From positions 25,036,966 through 25,100,965 of the forward strand of contig NC_069125.1 in the NCBI RefSeq assembly GCF_026914265.1: 64,000 bases of DNA. Direction: 5' to 3'. Positions 31,401 through 38,267 of the stretch are shown here, in pieces. Under the pieces are notes generated by a model. The model saw only the letters and a program-made list of their open reading frames with translations. It was not told the origin of the DNA and ran no database searches. The stretch's first letter is position 1; each line of letters begins with the position of its first letter. The translations under genes and the position numbers were made by a program. Source of the DNA: Mya arenaria. Its lineage: Eukaryota; Mollusca; Bivalvia; Myida; Myidae.

Positions 31401-32586
31401 CATGTGATCTGCATAACTTAATTTGAACTTAAAGGCCGGGATTTGTTTTCCGTAAAATGCCGTTAGAAGAAAATGAAGCCTATCTGCTTGTTTATGCGAT
31501 TGTCTCAGAGTTTGTTGTATTGTTAGGCAACTGCAGTGCTTTTATTAACTCAAAACAACTGCAAATCATCATGTAGGTTTATTTAAATCTGGTAGCAGGC
31601 CGCTTATATTGACAGATACATTTCTGGACCATGATGGAAGTTTACATTTTCAAAAAGAAGATTAAAATACTGAATGACTTGGATAAGTCTAATACACCAC
31701 TGTTTTACAAGTGTTTAGTACACCAGAAGAGTTGGCCATTTATTTGATTCTCTCTGTTTGACACTTCCTACTAAACAAAAGCGAATGATATAAGCTCATA
31801 CCAATATAATCTGTAGCACTGCATAATCTAGGTTGTCAAAGTTCGTCTGACTATCATTTAAACCAAGTTTCATCAACTTCAAACCATTGCCCCTTCAGTG
31901 GTAACGAAAAAATCTTGAAATGATAGATGGTTAGACGACGAAAACAAATTTCTTTACAAGTGTTACTATCAAACATGCATATTCTTCTTAAGATTAAATC
32001 AAGTTTATACATGCATGTCAACATTCATTTTATCGTACATGTTTATAATGATTAATGCGATTTGAACATCAACGCGCATTATCACACAATGAGCATTGAT
32101 AAGCTATTCAATACACAAATATTTCAAAACCTGGTGACCACAAATTATCCTGGTATCATATCAGACAGGTTTATGTACATAAAACTAAAGTGTAGGAAAT
32201 TAAAATCCTAAAATTAGACAGAAATAATAAAAAAACGAATACGTTTTTCTTTGGCCTTGCGGCATCCAAATGTACAGTTCATAAGGTACGTTAAGTTATG
32301 TATTATACATTTTACTAACCAGCCAGCTTTACCCTCATTTGTTTCCACTTAGTTAGCTCTATTTATACAGCCGCATCAACATTTACCATTATAAAGGAAA
32401 AGTTAAAAGTTTTTAAAGGTATCATACCGGAAACATTTCTGCGCGCCAGTTGCAGCCCCTGTTGTTTAAGCATATTTTGTCTATCGTTTAAATCAATTCA
32501 GCTCGGTTCTTCCCCTTGCAATGCCAAACTTTTATTTGATCTAATTTCAGCCGAACATTCTTTGAATAGTTTGTACCCATCAACAT
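626..32586 (-). CDS. Multi-exon Death / IRAK-like pseudokinase / RING-like / caspase-like gene
   Basis: I read fifteen exons on the minus strand: 32428-32473, 31087-31365, 30970-31026, 30503-30770, 13667-13761, 13194-13269, 11009-11182, 9053-9270, 8533-8630, 5038-5166, 4751-4841, 4451-4585, 2628-2757, 1267-2084 and 647-948. The product would be about 950 residues, in the order Death domain, pseudokinase, Cys/His-rich zinc finger, caspase-like domain, C-terminal region. From 13269 down to 948 every junction keeps phase and every intron is GT-AG. Death plus kinase is the IRAK/Pelle layout used downstream of Toll-like receptors, so an immune-signalling scaffold ending in a protease-like module is my inference. 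Oddities are a frame change inside the Death exon, one junction (13667 to 13269) that is out of phase by one base, and a 16.7-kb intron hosting a transposon. The gene may be damaged in this assembly. Confidence 0.75.
1267..2084 (-). CDS. Exon 14: caspase-like catalytic core
   Basis: This 818-nt exon carries the catalytic part of a caspase/metacaspase-like (peptidase C14) fold. The histidine motif reads LLVVYSGQHGF, like the usual YSGHG but with one extra residue before His. The cysteine motif reads VVIFEDRCHDD after a hydrophobic strand, like DxCxSG/DSCH in metacaspases. Both dyad residues are present. It then runs about 150 residues past the p20-like part with scattered cysteines (CNTC, CRTSF, ICDKE) and no clear p10 signature. 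The exon starts after AATCAG and ends GATTTTAG|GTGAGT (phase 1). Confidence 0.7.
2628..2757 (-). CDS. Exon 13: N-terminal part of the caspase-like domain
   Basis: It starts after GCATTCTAG and ends CATCAG|GTAGGG. It encodes WGAILIAGNDKDR followed by LAHSFKRDVHRLKCVI, which matches the first strand and helix of C14 peptidases (hydrophobic strand, then a K/R-Dv..L helix). Phase 1 in and phase 2 out fit both neighbours exactly. No translated ORF of any length marks it; I found it from the phase gap between exons 12 and 14. Confidence 0.7.
2758..4450. other. Intron 12 of the host gene
   Basis: AT-rich sequence with no gene, RNA or repeat structure that I can support. Confidence 0.6.
4451..4585 (-). 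CDS. Exon 12: second half of a RING-like zinc finger
   Basis: It starts after TTATCTTCAG and ends TTAATTG|GTAAGC. It encodes HHKTC, then VCASC, then ICHTC. With CEVC from exon 11 this gives C-x2-C, about 14 residues, H-x(2-3)-C, C-x2-C, ten residues, C-x2-C: eight potential zinc ligands in RING-like order. The x6 gap between ligands 4 and 5 is longer than in a classic RING, so RING-like is all I claim. Confidence 0.6.
4751..4841 (-). CDS. Exon 11: first half of the zinc finger
   Basis: This 91-nt exon lies between AATGTATAG and GCTG|GTGAGA. It encodes a charged linker and the first Cys pair (KCEVCIVNNA). Phase 0 in and phase 1 out fit both neighbours. Confidence 0.6.
5038..5166 (-). CDS. Exon 10: last helices of the pseudokinase
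   Basis: It starts after GTTTTCAG and ends CTGAAT|GTAAGT. It encodes SKLSNALLDLARRLVESL then FSEMLTEL, the usual end of an IRAK/RLK-type C-lobe (LLDLA..C......RP.f.evl..L), but the final Arg-Pro motif is replaced. Phase 0 at both ends. Confidence 0.65.
5167..8532. other. Intron 9 of the host gene
   Basis: AT-rich intron. Apart from the diverged MITE-like copy at about 7112-7405 I see no feature. The ORF at 8157-8510 shows no domain or exon structure. Confidence 0.55.
7112..7405. repeat. Diverged copy of the 38.3-kb MITE family
   Basis: It shares the string GCTGCAAGTAGATCGCGTAG and the following 230 bases, with substitutions, with the MITE at 38268-38605. A degraded left terminus (CCATTTT..ATCGAAAACAA..) is recognisable; the right end is not. 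Confidence 0.55.
8533..8630 (-). CDS. Exon 9: pseudokinase C-lobe, subdomain IX
   Basis: Together with the end of exon 8 it reads HDYHNFGVVIRELLTGLSPV, matching the D.(Y/W)SFGV.l.ElltG.~P block of TKL/IRAK kinases. Acceptor TATTTCAG, donor ATTCAG|GTAAAA. The phase agrees with both neighbours. Confidence 0.7.
9053..9270 (-). CDS. Exon 8: degenerate catalytic and activation loop
   Basis: It starts after TTTTTACAG and ends GGAGTTG|GTACGA. The catalytic loop reads VLHLDIKSPHIVLDL: the HRD Arg is Leu, the Asp is kept, and the Asn of DxKxxN is His. The DFG motif reads LIGFGFAR, so the magnesium-binding Asp is Gly. With the Asn and the DFG Asp both gone, this should not be a conventional active kinase. 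Confidence 0.75.
9996..10500. repeat. 89-bp minisatellite, about 5.7 copies
   Basis: Tandem units start at about 10000, 10089 (with a 10-bp deletion), 10168, 10257, 10346 and 10435, so the period is 89 bp. Each unit holds GGTTTATGGACGGATTATG and TCTTACGGCGGTCTTATGG. The array is GC-richer than its surroundings and lies in intron 7. ORFs read through it are an effect of the repeat: 89 is not a multiple of 3, so the frame changes every unit. Confidence 0.85.
11009..11182 (-). CDS. Exon 7: kinase hinge and helix E
   Basis: It starts after ATCTTCAG and ends GGCTTCAG|GTAGGT. It encodes YFVSPYFEGGDLLAAI, a textbook beta5-hinge-helix D segment, then IIFQVASAIIYMHTP as helix E leading into the catalytic loop. 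Phase 2 in and phase 2 out, in agreement with exons 6 and 8. Confidence 0.75.
11183..13193. other. Intron 6 of the host gene
   Basis: AT-rich; no coding or RNA feature seen. Two related pieces at about 11735-11780 and 11838-11890 share ..CGTAGCCGCATCGTA-type wording (CATGTAGCCGCATCGTATTT), a short local duplication. Confidence 0.5.
13194..13269 (-). CDS. Exon 6: kinase beta4-beta5
   Basis: It ends GAACA|GTACGT and joins exon 7 as Q-YFYFVSP. It encodes TPFGIVPLLAYHDAL, typical beta4-beta5. The best acceptor (TTCTTTTGCAG) leaves the start one base out of phase with exon 5. An internal AG|GAT nearby would restore phase but lies farther from the pyrimidine tract. A micro-exon, use of the inner acceptor, or an indel are all possible. 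Confidence 0.6.
13667..13761 (-). CDS. Exon 5: kinase beta3 and helix C
   Basis: It lies between TTTTTTTAG and ACAAAT|GTAAGA. It encodes KKLVLKELYIERDEIEKM: the beta3 Lys is kept (LVLKEL) and helix C has a candidate Glu (E in RDEIEKM). The first two bases complete a codon left by exon 4, giving an unbroken beta2-beta3 segment across the 16.7-kb intron. Confidence 0.65.
14060..14990. repeat. Dispersed repeat copy A (uninterrupted paralogue of the insertion site)
   Basis: The sequence around GCCAGTGGGTCATA (14089) is repeated at 15409. The sequence from GAATGCTGATAAAAT (14509) on is repeated at 28664-29215 in the same orientation. Copy A is therefore an unoccupied relative of the repeat that the 13-kb element split. 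Confidence 0.7.
14207..14445. repeat. Compound tetranucleotide microsatellite
   Basis: AAAT/GAAA units grade into a long pure GGAA block (about 14280-14378) and back to GAAC and AAAT. The Phe/Leu/Ser/Pro-rich peptide on the minus strand is an artefact of it. Confidence 0.95.
15395..15612. repeat. Dispersed repeat copy B, left half
   Basis: It matches 14060-14206 in copy A and stops at the left end of the 13-kb element. It continues beyond the element at 28671. Confidence 0.65.
15613..15620. repeat. Left target-site duplication
   Basis: AGAATGCT, identical to 28663-28670. Copy A has GAATGCT once at the same place. The duplication is 8, 6 or 4 bp depending on whether the terminus begins ATGG, TATGG or CTATGG. 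Confidence 0.7.
15621..15709 (+). repeat. Left terminal inverted repeat
   Basis: About 48 bp match the right end exactly, from ATGGAAGCCTTGGAGGGCC to CTTACGGGTACTTTTGAC. An array of the heptamer TTTTGAC and variants (TTTCGAC, TTATGAC) follows. The right end has more heptamers than the left. Confidence 0.85.
15726..15767 (+). CDS. Kinase gene exon 1
   Basis: In-frame ATGs lie at 15726, 15738 and 15741; the exon ends TCAGAAGAA|GTAAGT. It begins only 16 bases inside the end of the heptamer array, so the terminus probably supplies the promoter. Confidence 0.55.
16300..16640. repeat. Dispersed repeat with GTCAAAGGTCA half-sites
   Basis: It starts with (GTCC)n and contains GGTCAATGGTCAAGGTCA and GAGTCAAAGGTCATCG. 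It resembles the repeat at 23.4-24.5 kb. It lies in intron 1 of the kinase gene. Confidence 0.5.
17980..18102 (+). CDS. Kinase gene exon 2
   Basis: It runs from TACTTTGCAG to AAAAAATG|GTAAAT; 41 codons, phase 0 at both ends. It encodes a basic, helix-forming segment (ERGERIKAVIENIRTR, KKLKKKALVPATKK). The frame stays open past the donor into a copy of the dispersed GTCCGGAGCATAAC repeat, which is not coding. Confidence 0.6.
18660..19490. repeat. About 830 bp of (CTA)n trinucleotide array
   Basis: An interrupted ACT/CTA array with a pure core at about 19128-19190 and others at 19376-19490. It fills much of intron 2 of the kinase gene. All Leu-, Val-, Ser- and Tyr-rich ORFs here, on both strands, are artefacts. 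Confidence 0.95.
19525..22300 (+). pseudogene. Kinase gene exon 3: module, Ig, repeats, kinase
   Basis: It starts after CATTTAG with GATGCTGCAGG. The first module (about 19576-19910) has RRGGGIRKMEY, LFFPNGRNSFGNL and FHVYLSTK. The Ig-like domain (about 20240-20460) shows C (VTNCSE), W (YTWYKD) and DTGVYNVKC. Then come 60-63-bp repeats from about 20620 to 21240 with wording such as TSVICEKDGTGANAVST. The kinase (from 21362) has IGEGGFGEVY, IAVKKV, VIHRDIKPENILL, CDMG in place of DFG, and AYQAPEI, so catalytic residues are present. Two disruptions are described under the gene. Confidence 0.7.
21362..22150 (+). CDS. Kinase-domain reading frame (truncated)
   Basis: ATG GGT TCT TCT overlaps the end of the upstream frame by 14 bases. 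The frame holds an N-lobe and most of a C-lobe of a TKL-like Ser/Thr kinase with all main motifs, and stops at TGA 22148-22150. The same frame continues for about 50 codons with a normal kinase ending (SYQIEDRPTALDFVVAL), so the TGA looks like a recent nonsense change. There is no intron, unlike the host pseudokinase. Confidence 0.75.
   Translation: MGSSDNLVAEQPPVKKGFTQLDANTDNLNVRFGDFKLLEKIGEGGFGEVYKGEYLGTDIAVKKVKIKRMKVVKQSVLQEVVTNSHLRHPNIVLLMGYSINTDCLYLLTEFIAGPNLDDVLFADNEYEFTVPQKHAVALQVCQGVAYLHNHNPIVIHRDIKPENILLTRNLETAKLCDMGLSKVKVMNTMTKTVADRRETQPGTPAYQAPEILLQARRGRTQADVWSLCCSLVELFTAKTIWDLTSEDDENDDSVQVIIRAMQ
22301..23369. other. Spacer after the kinase gene
   Basis: No supported gene. A minus-strand ORF at 22934-23146 has ordinary composition but no partner exons or domain. 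Confidence 0.4.
23370..24475. repeat. Dispersed repeat with internal duplication and TGACCTTTGACC sites
   Basis: The block containing GAGTTATTGATCGGAAA and TGACCTTGATGAC occurs near 23670-23830 and again near 24240-24380. The end at 24396-24470 (CCGACCGACATGTGCAAAGC, AATATACCCC) recurs at 30113-30180. Confidence 0.7.
24476..24890. repeat. Dispersed repeat in opposite orientation
   Basis: It starts after a G-run and has CGGTCGGTCGG, then TTTGTCCGGAGCATAACTTT. It contains two related blocks (24570-24715 and 24725-24850), and a relative lies at 18340-18540. It is head to head with the previous repeat. Confidence 0.6.
25283..25389. repeat. 107-bp near-perfect palindrome
   Basis: The arms meet at TGCAAGTTGCA (centre 25336). 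Left arm ATATCCCCCGCACAGTCCCC, right arm its inverse ending GGGGACTGTGCGGGGGATAT. About three mismatched pairs fall in 53. Around it, (CTCGG)GAAAACGA motifs recur at about 25214, 25409, 25443 and 25477. Confidence 0.9.
25838..26368. mobile_element. piggyBac-like MITE, 531 bp
   Basis: The ends are inverted (CCCTTTACTCCATATGTA / TATATGGAGTAAAGGG) and flanked by TTAA on both sides (25834-25837, 26369-26372). CCCT termini with TTAA are typical of piggyBac-type elements. It carries no ORF. Inner inverted pieces contain ATTTGCAAACA. Confidence 0.75.
26624..27900 (-). pseudogene. Integrase-type (DDE) transposase of the element
   Basis: The open part (27877-26930) has an N-terminal helix-turn-helix-like region (FQKGFKIYEIVAFLLTRHG, LRTVKRILKRL) and an integrase core: HIDGYDKLKPYGF with the first Asp, HGAVDGFSRKIIWLEV, RSDGGTEN with the second Asp, and STSNQRIERWWG with the Glu. 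So the DDE triad appears intact. At 26930 a TAA interrupts the frame; the same frame then runs about 100 codons to TAA 26624-26626 and looks genuine (FFIPGLFETHDFGN). The exon starts at 27900 after TTTTTTCAG. It belongs to a family of integrase-core proteins widespread in animals, recalled from memory. Confidence 0.75.
28290..28368. repeat. CA/CG microsatellite
   Basis: ACAC runs interrupted by GCGC; lies in the intron of the integrase gene. Confidence 0.95.
28491..28540 (-). CDS. Integrase gene exon 1 (tentative)
   Basis: An ATG right inside the right terminus opens MHYTRAPEAEGNYVDF and ends TTTCAG|GTATGT in phase 2. Joining to the acceptor at 27900 leads into a frame different from the integrase ORF, so either a frameshift lies near 27800-27900 or translation starts at ATG 27877. 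The position mirrors exon 1 of the kinase gene. Confidence 0.4.
28548..28662 (-). repeat. Right terminal inverted repeat
   Basis: Inverted copy of the left end, with about 11 TTTTGAC-type heptamers instead of about 7. Confidence 0.85.
28663..28670. repeat. Right target-site duplication
   Basis: AGAATGCT, identical to 15613-15620. Confidence 0.7.
28671..29215. repeat. Dispersed repeat copy B, right half
   Basis: It aligns with 14516-14990 of copy A, for example ATTAATTTCAAGTTT, GGCTCTAATTGTTA, CCATTGGTATGAG and GTTTTGTCTCA, in the same order. Confidence 0.7.
29216..30502. other. Rest of host intron 4
   Basis: No gene seen. The end of a dispersed repeat (GACCGACTGACC..CATGTGCAAAGC) lies at about 30090-30180. 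An ORF at 29849-30046 has no support. Confidence 0.5.
30503..30770 (-). CDS. Exon 4: Death-kinase linker and start of the pseudokinase
   Basis: It ends CTTGCAA|GTAAGT. The first part is a Pro/Thr-rich linker (PEPQPIVTPATSPPDE), as in IRAK proteins. The end reads NIKELGKAKVLAETNGAKVLA, the beta1-beta2 hairpin with only one glycine left of the GxGxxG loop. The upstream acceptor is TTACAGAG; starting after the second AG keeps phase with exon 3. Confidence 0.65.
30970..31026 (-). CDS. Exon 3: short linker exon (tentative)
   Basis: This 57-nt stretch lies between GTCTGTTAACAG and ACCACG|GTATTG. It is open in phase 0 and compatible with exons 2 and 4. Its product is hydrophilic (KEQNSVHSLFDEAGNL). 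There is no domain support, only splice sites and phase. Confidence 0.35.
31087..31365 (-). CDS. Exon 2: Death domain, frame broken in the middle
   Basis: It starts after TTTTGTTCAG with GT, completing the G left by exon 1. One frame encodes EKLDKEPSDRELVSIASAI, like helix 1 of a Death domain. The rest (FADVLGVTKPSVERIK, then IYNMLKYWKRG and ATFRVLF) is helices 2-6 in another frame. The expected residues between (the G..W segment) are missing. The switch is at about 31281-31292. The 3' boundary is uncertain because the only donor (GTTGGA) is poor. Confidence 0.55.
32428..32473 (-). CDS. Exon 1: likely first coding exon
   Basis: It encodes MLKQQGLQLARRNVS and ends TTTCCG|GTATGA in phase 1, which fits exon 2 exactly. 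The same frame is open further upstream to an acceptor at 32587 (CTATTTACAG) except for one TGA about 40 bases before this ATG. So either translation starts here or a longer exon (32428-32586) carries a nonsense codon. Confidence 0.4.
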
Positions 32587-34440
32587 CTGTAAATAGTAAA
32601 GACAGGTATAGGCAGTCAATGCAATATACACATGAATCATTTCTGCTGACATTAATGAACAAAAAGAATATCGACAAGAAGAACCATTAGTCAACAGTGA
32701 GATGGCATAAAACACAGCAAATACTGGCCAAAGTGAGGATGTTTTCCCGGTAATGCATCTGAAAACACTTAAAGCATAAATATATGAGTATCAGACAATA
32801 TCGGGTGTGACTAAAATAGCAATCCATTACTGAACTTTATTTAAAATTGTTGGTAAATGTAGGATAATCCTAGGAATAATGTTTCAAATGTTGTTACAAA
32901 CAGCAACAGGAGCAACAGAATTGTAGTTCATGTGTTTCTATTGTATGTTGACATAACGGATTGAACACATATCTTAAAAATTAGTTTGGCCTTAATTTTG
33001 CACCTAAAATAGTTTGAGAACTCCCCCAATCTGTCTAAAGTACTAGGTTGTTCTAATGAAAACACTCGTCCATGTATTTTGCCATGGTCTGGATTTCCAA
33101 CTTTTCTATTTATAGCTTTGCCAAAGAAGTTAATTGAAGCAAGGGCTTTTTAGCTTGGAATCAAGCCATGGTTTCCAGCTGGTATATTTAGTTTCGAAGT
33201 AACTTTTCTATTTATGTTTATACTTATAAACTTCCTGTTGCTTGCGTACAATAATGCACCTTACTTTTCTGCGTTAATTAATAATTATAACATGGACAGG
33301 TATTTATCAAATATAATGGTCTATAGGTCAATTCAATTCGTTTTATTCAAGTAAATAAAGGCCACCGGCCCAAAATACACAACATGTACAAAAAACAAAC
33401 ACAGTATAGTAGTTGCAACATTCGATTTACATATTTATCATGTCTAACAGATGGTACACGAGTGTTAACTTCAATAATGCATTATCATTTTCAGTAGACT
33501 TAAAGAGTAGAAATCATTTAAACTATTACCAGATGAATACCAATTAAAAAGATATTGTCTACGAATAATATCGAATTTACGACATTGAAAGAATGCATGA
33601 TAGTCACAAACAATAACTGTCAAATTTGATTCAAACAATATATACAAAGTCTCTCATCTTGTGGAGTATTTATACATGCTAAGAAATCCTATCCAATTTT
33701 CGATTTAGAAGGAAACCCTTGTTTTCAGGGGCTATGCCTGCATATACCTGGCATATGCAGGATTTTCCAGTCAATGGTTTTGTGATTCTCCAGGCAAATT
33801 TTATCAGTTATCTGCTAATAGCTAAATCATCGAAATTAAATGGCCATTACGCCCAGCATGAATTTCACGGGAGCAATGACTCTGGTCAGTTTTTGGAATA
33901 GTGCATAATTCTCAGGTTGTACGCTTCATCTCAATTTTTATATTTCGATACTTGTCAAACATAACACTAATGTTTCAATAATGGTTTAATTATTACTGAA
34001 TATAGACATAGTTTCCTGAACTATAATTAACTAACTTAAGTATTAAATCTTTGGTGTAATTTGATGAATAAATTTGGAAAACAGTTGTTTTATGAAGGAT
34101 ACTGCGGTAATAAAAAAGGTGCAGAAAACACGGTATTTCGACCTTATGAGACTATGGTAGATCACAGTAAATCCTTTAGCATTCACCAATCATTTAATAT
34201 TTTTGCGTTTTCAGCTGTTAAATACATGGTTACAATCTTGTTATCAGTAAAAAAATCATAAATGAATTATTTAGTAAATCGTTTAAGGTTTATCTCTCAA
34301 ATTAAATGTTTGTTAACAAGTGAATGTAATGATTTTGAATAAGAGTTTATCTTTAACAACCGTATTGTTGTTTAAGAGTCTGTTTAGAATTTGGCCTGTG
34401 TAAGAATGTATTTTTACCCAAATAGAATAACGACCCGTGC
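32587..34440. other. Upstream of the host gene
   Basis: AT-rich. Further 5' exons may be hidden here but I could not place any. The piece TTTTATTCAAGTAAATAAAG with GGCCACCGGCCC at 33341-33372 looks like the end of a dispersed repeat. Confidence 0.3.
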
Positions 34441-34464
34441 ACTCATTATTATTTAGAAAAAATG

Positions 34465-34690
34465 CCGCACTGGTCACACTTTATCGACTACCGCTTCTCA
34501 CCAAGACGACCCGCGTTTGATTCCCGGCGTGGGCGCGTGTGAGTTTGGTATGGGGCTGGACATTTGGTTTATCACCGCGTTCTCCGATTTTCACCACAAA
34601 ACAAGATTACACTTTCCCGTAGAATCGTACAAACAAGAGTAATTGATATTCCGTTTTCTCACATTCGTTGTAAAATATATATGTTTAAAC
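34465..34690 (+). mobile_element. tRNA-derived SINE
   Basis: A B-box-like GCGTTTGATTCC at 34513, then a core (GAGTTTGGTATGG, TTTCACCACAAAACAAGAT) and a tail CGTTGTAAAATATAT. It shares this layout with 52290-52560. The A box is degraded. Confidence 0.6.
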
Positions 34691-34919
34691 TAATCTTTTG
34701 ACTTATATGCACGAAATAAAATGTTACCGGGGAGTCGTTTTTCGGTGGATGTCGAAAATCTGCGGAAAATAAAGGTTGTATTTACTTCGTGCCTTCATCA
34801 TTATAAATAAAGAAATGAAGGGTCTTTCCATTGATACATAAACATAGTCCCTTAATCCGCAACTACATATATTTGATTATCGCGAAATTACAGCAGTACA
34901 GGTAATTACTGGATAGTTA

Positions 34920-35165
34920 CCCAGTCAGCATGCACATATCGGGCCCATGTGGGTAACTGTTCGGCATATCGGCATATCGGCGCGCTGTCGGACCCCTATC
35001 GGACCAATATTGTCAAAAAAATGTTTTGAATGAAAATTATTGTGGAGTACATATACAACCGTTTATTCTATCAACATTAAAAACAAATTAATTTCTAGTT
35101 TCTATGTTAAAGGACATTAAATTTAATATCTTTCCCCGATAATGGACCGTCATCGGGTCACCGCA
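34920..35165 (+). repeat. Left terminus and subterminal repeats
   Basis: CCCAG start, then ATATCGGGCCCAT, GGCATATCGG twice, CTATCGGACCAATAT and GATAATGGACCGTCATCGGG. These are probably transposase-binding repeats. Confidence 0.6.
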
Positions 35166-35516
35166 CATTAATAAACTTATGCTATATTTAATTTGAATAT
35201 GTAAAATAAAATTTAAAAATCTAAAAAAAACACTATTATTTTATTTTTAATTTACTGCGGTCGTTCCTTCGATTTCCACAAATTGCGCTAAGTCAAACCA
35301 AAGTGAAATCAAAACTGAATTAAAACTTAAACAATGGTAAGATCTGTTAATGTTTGTGAAATATATAATATTTAAATATAGTTTATAATTTTATTTGACC
35401 TTTTACATATATTTGGCACCTTGCAAGCACTTGATACAGCGTTTTTTTTGCAAATGTAATCTATTTTCGCGACCCATATTTTTTTTAATTGACGAAGCGT
35501 TTTGTGATTTGCATAA

Positions 35517-37609
35517 AAAGATGTTTTCATACTGTCTAAACGCAGAAAAGTTGTATCAAATGTCCAAGAACATGTTGATGCTATTAGTAATGCTATCTCA
35601 TGGACTGATGATTTTGAATTGTCTCAAAGTCCTGAAAGCAGTCCACATGTTCAAGATGATATTTCAATTTGCTCTTCAATGTCAACTGTCAGTTCTGATA
35701 CCTTGTCTCAAACTCTTGATGATTTCTTGGATAATCAATCTCAGGAACCAGAAGCTGCAGGTACAATTTCCTTTGATGAGTTTGTTGAGGGTAGGTCTGA
35801 ATATGAAATGTCTGACTCTGATGATTTTGGTGATGATTCTGATGATGCCGATGTAAATTTATCAACTCTATTGGTTTCCTTGGTAACAACATTCAATATC
35901 ACTCATGCTTCACTGAATGCATTGCTTTTTATTTTGCGTAAACATCACACATACCTACCGAAAGATGCAAGGACTTTGCTCAAGACAGCAAAGAACTATG
36001 ATATTGTGAATATTGCTGGTGGTTTCTATTATCATTTTGGCATTGAAAAATGGGTAAAAACAATGATTTTTACTGGAAATGTTGAAGAAGTTTCTATTCA
36101 GGTCAATATTGATGGATTGCCATTGTTTAAAAGTTCTGGTGCCCAGTTTTGGCCGATCTTAGGTAAGCTTGTCAAACCACAAATTTCTAAGCCATTCGTC
36201 ATTGGTCTTTTTTCTGGAGAGAGTAAGCCATCAAACTTGTTTGAATACCTTGAACGTTTTGTCACTGAATTGGATAACTTATTTCGAAATGGTATTTTAA
36301 TATCAGAGATGGCAGATGACAGAGTGGATTTTTCCCTTTCTTGTGTTATTTGTGACGCTCCAGCAAAAGCTTATATTAAACAAATCAAAGGCCACAGTGG
36401 TTATAGTGGATGCGATCAGTGTTCGCAAAATGGATATTGGAATAAAAAAAATACATTTCCGGAAACTAACGCTGTTCTTAGAACTGATGTATCCTTTGCT
36501 GAAAGGCAAGATGAAGAGCATCACATAGGTCGAACCCCATTTAGTGATTTGCCAGTTGGCATGGTATCACAGTTTCCTCCTGATCCTATACATCTTGTCT
36601 ATCTTGGAGTTGTAAAACGCATGATTGGAATTTGGATGAAAGGGCCTGTTGCTAATGAATCCCGCATTGGTAGTAATGCTGTAAAGGGCATATCTGACAA
36701 TTTGGTTCAGCTGAGAGGATATTTGCCACGGGAATTCAATCGAAAGGCTCGTACTCTTCATCATGTTGAAAGATGGAAGGCCACAGAATTTCGCCAGTTT
36801 TTGTTATATATCGGTCCTGTTGTTTTAAAAAACATCTGTCACCTGCAAAATACAGAAATTTTATGCTTTTGTTTGTCAGTATATTTTGCTTGTCTTGCGA
36901 TTTCTTTTGTGAAAGTTACAGAGATTATGTACATGAATTGCTCTGCAAATTTGTTCAGAAGTTTGGGGAGCTTTATGGCACAGATATGCTTGTTTTTAAT
37001 GTTCATGGTCTGGTTCACTTAGCAAAAGCTACCGAGAAATTTGGCACACTTGATAACTTCTCTGCGTTTGCCTTTGAAAGCTTTCTAGGGAATCTCAAAC
37101 GATTGGTGCGAAAGCCTTCATTGCCTTTACAACAAGTAATACGAAGAATTTCTGAAAGCAAGGGAAACCTTTTTGACCCGACAGTGCTAATAGTTGCACG
37201 TAAGGATGGCAAACTGAAGAAAAACCATATGAATGGTCCAGTTCCAAGAACTACTTTTCCATTGGTTGCTTCACAGTATAAGGCAATCCAGTTTCCTAAC
37301 CTTTATTTGTCTACATCAAAGGGAGACAATTGTTGTCTTGTGAATGATGATGTTGTGATTATCATAAATATAATTACACTAAATGAACACCCAGAAACGC
37401 ATTTTGTATTTGAAAAGTTTAGTCGTGCCTCTGATTTCTTCAATTTACCACTACCGTCCTCGGACCTTAGAATTAAACGAGTGTCACATTTGAGTGGTAC
37501 ATTGCATGTTATTGGTGTTTCAGAAATTTGTTGCAAATGTGTTTTACTACCAATGGATGATGATTTTGTTTGTATACCCCTTGTTCATAGCTTTGGCAAG
37601 ACTCATTGA
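35517..37609 (+). pseudogene. EnSpm/CACTA-like transposase, frameshifted
   Basis: The frame is open from 35517 with no clear ATG (RKVVSNVQEHVDAI at about 35544 is probably coding, so a 5' exon may be missing). A Ser/Asp-rich acidic stretch comes first. The core has VNIDGLPLFKSSGAQFWPIL, FVIGLFSGESKPSN, CVICDAPAKAY, KGHSGYSGCDQC, HHIGRTPF and FPPDPIHLVYLGV, the usual landmarks of this transposase family. At about 36835-36845 the reading moves to the next frame (SPAKYRNFMLLF, then FNVHGLVHLA, FESFLGNLKRLVRKP) and ends at 37607-37609. One frameshift is therefore the only clear break in about 690 codons. Confidence 0.75.
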
Positions 37610-38267
37610 TACATTTCTAGATATAGCAAATGTTTTTAAAAACTATACACCCTTGGCCTATCGATGTGATGGAACTTCTAGTGGTGTACAGTGATTGATT
37701 TTGTATATATGTTCATTTATCTGGTAAAAATAGGTTGTGTTCATTATAACTACTTATGAAATGGCATATATACCCTACATCTATGTCAACTTACGCATTA
37801 AAAGTTTCTCAATATTAATAGTTAAATAATTATTTGTGTGTCACACTTCCATATAAATTATTATTATTATGCAGCATGTTATTCAGTGCAAATTCTTTTA
37901 ATATTTGAGTCTGACATTATAAATATTTATTTATTATTATAAAGTAACACACACTATGATCATGTTACTGGGTGCCATCCTGTTACACTGACATCTCTGG
38001 ACTACTGATACCAATTTCATAATAGCAGAATAACACTATGCTGAGGTTGCATGTTGAAATTCAGCCGTCTGTAGTGTATAATATACACTTGTATTACATA
38101 CACTTAATCCTTTGCACTTTAAAAGGTTAAATTGGTAAATTTACAGTAGGTGCAGCATCTGTTCATTAATGTTGATCACTGTCATTATTTTTTAATTTTA
38201 TACCTTGTCAGTGATTTTTTTGGCTCATTTGAGGGCCGAATATCAGCTCTTTCCCCTCGCCAAAAAG

